Source: Termitomyces sp. T153
Taxonomy: Eukaryota > Basidiomycota > Agaricomycetes > Agaricales > Lyophyllaceae
Assembly: GCA_018296165.2 (NCBI GenBank)
Contig: JACKQL020000042.1
Location: forward strand, 124,001-188,000
Direction of reading: 5' to 3'
DNA length: 64,000 bases
Shown: positions 60,731-64,000 of the stretch, one piece after another
Numbering within the stretch: position 1 is the first letter of the stretch
Layout of the letters: the number at the start of each line of letters is the position of its first letter
The notes under the pieces: model-generated
Seen by the model: the letters and a program-made list of their open reading frames with translations, nothing else
What the model was told of the DNA's origin: nothing
Database searches by the model: none
Program-made: the position numbers and the translations under genes

Positions 60731-61874
60731 TGTCAGGTTCCGCTGACCCCGGGGGCTCAGCTGCACTGGGCGAGTCCTTACTAGGCGGGTGTGATTCCCC
60801 TGCATTGGTAACCGAACACTCGAAATGTTCTGGGTCCGGGTGGGTTGCGCGGGTAGTTGGGGAGATGTGATCCAGACAGGTCCGGGAAGGTCCGGAGAAG
60901 TCGGATTGTGGGGAAACAAGACGGTCTTGGCGGGGTTCAGGCAGAAGGCCATACAGGAGATTTGCGGAAGCAAGGGAGTAGGTGGCTGTGTGATCAATGG
61001 GGATGGAGCCGGGGTTTGATGGGAGATTATTTGGAGCTGATGGAGTCCGGGACCGAGCGAAGAGTGAGGTTCGGACCTGGTAAAGGAGTGTTGGGGTTCG
61101 TAATCGTAATCGCGGAGTTCGTGAGGTCGTTAGGGATGATGAAGCCTTGGGCACAATGGTCTGACGGAGTCACCGAGACAGCGTCGGACGAGACGATATG
61201 GAACAGGAGTAGATTCGAGTGGAGATACGAAACGATAACGAGGATGATAACAAAATGGAGACAAGACAAGACCGGGAGACTGAGATAAGACCAGGAGACT
61301 GAGATAAGACCGGGAGACTGAGAGTAAGGAGAATGGGACACGAAACACGAAAAGGAAACAATCAGACCATAGGTAATGTTAAGCAATATCAAGACTAGAG
61401 TACGAAGAGCTACTTGATGACTTATATACTGACTACCGGAGGACTTCGGGGTACGTCGGCTGTGGCGGCGGGGCTTGGCGGGGCTTGACGGAGTGGGCGG
61501 GTGTCAGTTGTGATTGCAGGTCGTGCCGCGCTGATACGTTGATGGGATCATTGGAGAATGCGGGTTGCCCCGAGGTTGTCGTGATACTCCGGAATAGGTC
61601 GGAGGAAACAGGGTGTCGAGTTAATGATGGGTGGCAAAGATCGGGAATCGCGGGGGTGGTTCTCGGGGTTTGGGAAGCCCAGGGTAAGTGTCAGTGGCTG
61701 CGGGGCAGGCACCGAAGTTGGCCAGGGGGCCGTCGGAGTTAGCTGGGGGGGCGTCGGAGTTAGCCGAAGTAGGCACGGGGCATGGGCGGAAGTTCAGCGG
61801 AGCGTTGGGGGTCCTTTTGGGGGTTCGGGGTTTTGATGGACGATGTGCGGGGTTTCGGGGAACGGGTCGTGACA
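60731..61874 (-). mobile_element. 3' LTR of Gypsy element 2, inserted inverted into element 1
   Basis: Inverted copy of 52416-53567 (1144 bp), TGTCAGGTTCCGCTGACC to GGAACGGGTCGTGACA on the plus strand. On the minus strand it is preceded by a polypurine tract, fixing it as a 3' LTR. The 5 bases before it (GGATG, 60726-60730) are the predicted target-site duplication. Confidence 0.9.
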
Positions 61875-61887
61875 TCACCCCCCTTTC
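61875..61887 (-). promoter_or_regulatory. Polypurine tract of element 2
   Basis: The plus strand reads TCACCCCCCTTTC; on the minus strand GAAAGGGGGGTGA abuts TGTCACGACC of the LTR, the usual plus-strand primer position. Confidence 0.8.
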
Positions 61888-62084
61888 AGCGTCGAGACCC
61901 TTCGAGACGCGGGGCAGGACAGGGGTCGGTGGGGCGTGGGAGTCGAAGCCGAGCAATATTGATCAATCCGCAGCGAGTGATAGCGGCGTGGGAGATGAAG
62001 TCGAAGCGCGGCCGCTGTTTTGTCAGGGTCCTCCTCAATCAATTAAAAGCTTTGGGCATGCCCCGGGGTTTCCCAAATTTCGTC

Positions 62085-63214
62085 ATGTCTTCCCCCAGCG
62101 TTCCAGTGGCTTCTCCCACCGATTTAGACGAGGTGGTGGTGTATGACAGTGGGGGTGAGGAGTTCGAGCGTCGGCGCCGGGGTAGCGTTAGGGACAGGAG
62201 TCGTAAGTGTTGTCGACTTTTCCTTTCGGGATGGTTGACAGGGTTCCTGTAGAATCGTCCGTAGTAGTAGTGGTGGATTTTCCAGGGGTTCCGAAGCGGA
62301 CCAAGTTTCGTCCCGTGATGCCAAAGGGGAAGGGGGCATCCTTGGCGATGGTTCGGGGGAAGCGTCGAGCTTCCCTGCCCTCGGGGGCGGGACCCAGCAA
62401 GAGGCCGCATGGGCGTGAGTTGTCGGCGGGGCCTCCAGAGTCCTCCCTCTTTTCTCCTGTCCCGGGCGTCCCTCGGAGCGGTCGTCGAGTCCCCCTGCGC
62501 CGATTCCTTTGATCACGGAGGTCTTCCTTCGCAAACAGGTGGAGGCCTTGACGACGTCATTGGCAGTACGGGAGGGTGAGCTCTGACGGGCGAGGGAGGA
62601 TTGTGACGCGGCGCAGACGGAGAAGGAAGTGATGGAGCAGGAGAGGAATACTTTGGTGCGCGTGGCAACGGAGCAAGCACTAGAGGCGCGGGGTTTGCGG
62701 GAGCGTCTGGCGCAGGTGGAGGGGCAGCCTGCGGGGGAAGCGGAGGGGCGGGGACAAGTTCTGGAGGGGGATGCATTGTGGGCGGAGCTGGAGGCGGCGA
62801 GGCGGAGGGAGGATTGGTTGGCCAACGAGGCCGCCTCAGGTCGCGCAGGGATCCTTCGTGAGTTGTCTCCTGTTCCTCCGTTCGTTATTGACGGTTCATC
62901 TTCTGAGTTTAGGCTGGGTGTGGGAGCATCGGGTCCTCTTGGACGGTGCCTCCGCAGCGTTCGCGTCGATTCAGGACGGGTTGACGCAGGGGTCTGCAGT
63001 CCAGCCTCCGGAGTTGCAGCAGGGGATGGCGCGGTTGGAGAGGTTGCTGGTGGGGCATCGGCGGCGCAATGTGGTGGCCCCGGGATCATGGTGGGAGGTG
63101 GCAGCCGACGCGGGGGAGGCATTGCCGGGGTTGGTGGAGATCTTAGCAGTGGTGCGGGCCCAGATGGAGGTCGACCTGGGGGTTGGGTTGCCGGGGGGTC
63201 TGGGGAGGGAGTGA
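62085..63214 (+). pseudogene. Antisense accessory ORF of Gypsy element 2, intron-bearing
   Basis: Starts MSSPSVPVASPTDLDEVVVY at 62085 (DSGGEEFERRRR follows). An intron from GTAAGT at 62203 to TTCCAG joins to VPKRTKFRPVMPKGKG. A middle part (RKQVEALTTSLAVREGEL, MEQERNTLVRVATEQALEAR) looks coiled-coil. A second intron from about 62857 (GTGAGT) to about 62911 (TTTAG) joins AGILR to WVWEHRVLLDGASAAFASIQ. It ends LGVGLPGGLGRE, stop 63212-63214. A TGA at 62584 and a frame change near 62495 break it. It lies antisense to the minus-oriented element, between pol and 3' LTR. I recognise the family as recurrent in basidiomycete genomes; function unknown. Confidence 0.72.
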
Positions 63215-64000
63215 GATGGGTGTGGGTCTTGTTTCTTGTCACTCTCGGACTTGCTGCCTTCCCCGCCTATTGTATATATAATAATTTTTTTTGTACGTGA
63301 ACATGTCCTTTCTTGGTCCCTGGGCGTGTGAAGTGAGATTTTAGTTTTGTATGAGGGCGAAGTAAGCGAAACACGCAGGGGTGTGAGAGGGAGTTGAATC
63401 CCTAGTGAGTCCAGAGGCGGGGGTTACGCCCGCTAGTGCCGTCTGCGCTGGCTAGTCCCGGGGTTCGTCGGGACGGGGCGGGGCATCGCAGGAGGGCTCC
63501 CGAGGTCTGGCGGGGGTGGTGGGAGTTCTCTGGTGGGGGTTCCCGGCATTTTGGGCGGTGTCATTGAGTTCGATTCTTGCAAATTCCGACTGGGGGTGTA
63601 GGGGACGTGCGCCGTATTGGTAGTGGAGGGTGGGCCTTCGGATCTTTCACGGTGCCCAACGGGTTTGGGGCTTTAGTTGTCTTAGCGGTGCAGTTGGCGG
63701 GGGGTAATGGGGGTCTCCCCATGGTCTGGCCCTTATGCTGGCACTGGTGGCGAGGGCGGCGGGGCCTTTTTCATTGGCGGGGTTGGGTGAGGCGAGGTTT
63801 GTCCTTGCAGTATAGTTGGTCCAGGTCGGGGTTGTGTTCCGGAGTGTTGCGTCTGTGGGCGGGCATGCTTCGGTTGGTGCTTTGGTGTGCTCCAGAGTGT
63901 CGATGACCGAGGGGGTAGGATGCGGGGTGATCAGTCCCAACCAGTTCCTTCGGGTCCGGGGCCGAAATTTGGGGTGCCGGATCATCTACATGATATTGCT
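63215..64000 (-). mobile_element. Internal 3' region of element 2, running off the window
   Basis: Bases 63385-63460 are the reverse complement of element 1 at about 60270-60330 (the GGGCGTAACCCCCGCCTCTG phrase and GGGATTCAACTCCC), so this is the region just after pol in an inverted relative. Further right (63550-64000) a proline/threonine-rich minus-strand frame (63985-63647) has no recognised domain. Pol itself should lie beyond base 64000. Confidence 0.6.

Noticed and set aside
60366..61154. Minus-strand frame of 262 codons
   Set aside because: Runs through LTR sequence into the element-1 accessory fragment; it is an out-of-frame reading of both, not a gene.
52416..61874. One retrotransposon with inverted rather than direct LTRs
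   Set aside because: The right LTR is preceded on the minus strand by its own polypurine tract and interrupts the accessory ORF of element 1, so it belongs to a second element.

Overview
The window is nuclear DNA from a filamentous basidiomycete, most likely an Agaricomycete. The genes are broken by many 45-75 nt GT-AG introns. The conserved set (SMC2, OPT transporter, GPN1, CDK1, Msb1/Mug8) is fungal. A DUF6533-type membrane protein, a Crinkler-like kinase protein and chromodomain Gypsy elements with antisense accessory genes are typical of mushroom-forming fungi. Species cannot be fixed from the sequence alone.

Layout. 0-16 kb is a conserved gene block: the 3' nine-tenths of SMC2 (+), an oligopeptide transporter (+), a compact nine-exon SRA-YDG protein (-) head to head with GPN1 (+), then CDK1/Cdc2 (+). 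16-24.8 kb is gene-poor: a probably decayed DUF6533-type gene (-), then a repeat block (20.4-24.5 kb) whose core is a CpG-free minisatellite. A tRNA-His gene with an anticodon-loop intron follows at 24.84 kb, then a Msb1/Mug8-family gene (25.0-28.6 kb). 28.8-47 kb is a transposon graveyard almost without CpG. It holds a pseudogene for a membrane protein with about 19 one-exon-per-repeat ankyrin units flanked by a 0.95 kb direct duplication, a Copia remnant, two Gypsy families, and LTRs and an antisense accessory ORF of a third LTR family. 47.7-50.7 kb returns to CpG-normal sequence with unrecognised exons and a Crinkler-like gene carrying one frameshift. 51.8-64 kb is a CpG-rich Gypsy cluster: element 1 (+, 52.4-60.7 kb) is interrupted by element 2 (-, from 60.7 kb to beyond the window).

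How it fits together. The housekeeping genes act separately in condensin function, peptide uptake, RNA polymerase II assembly, cell cycle and polarity. The repeats tell a genome-defence story. An SRA methyl-DNA reader is encoded at 11-12 kb, and sharply bounded domains elsewhere have lost CpG to TpG/CpA, as expected from long-term cytosine methylation and deamination or a RIP-like process. The best novelty candidates are (1) a Gypsy family whose primer site is complementary to its own transcript start (self-priming), (2) intron-bearing antisense accessory genes next to the 3' LTR in two unrelated LTR families, (3) at least twelve in-frame TGA codons, mostly at arginine-like positions, in an otherwise CpG-rich Gypsy polyprotein, and (4) CpG-depleted domains whose edges cut through single elements.
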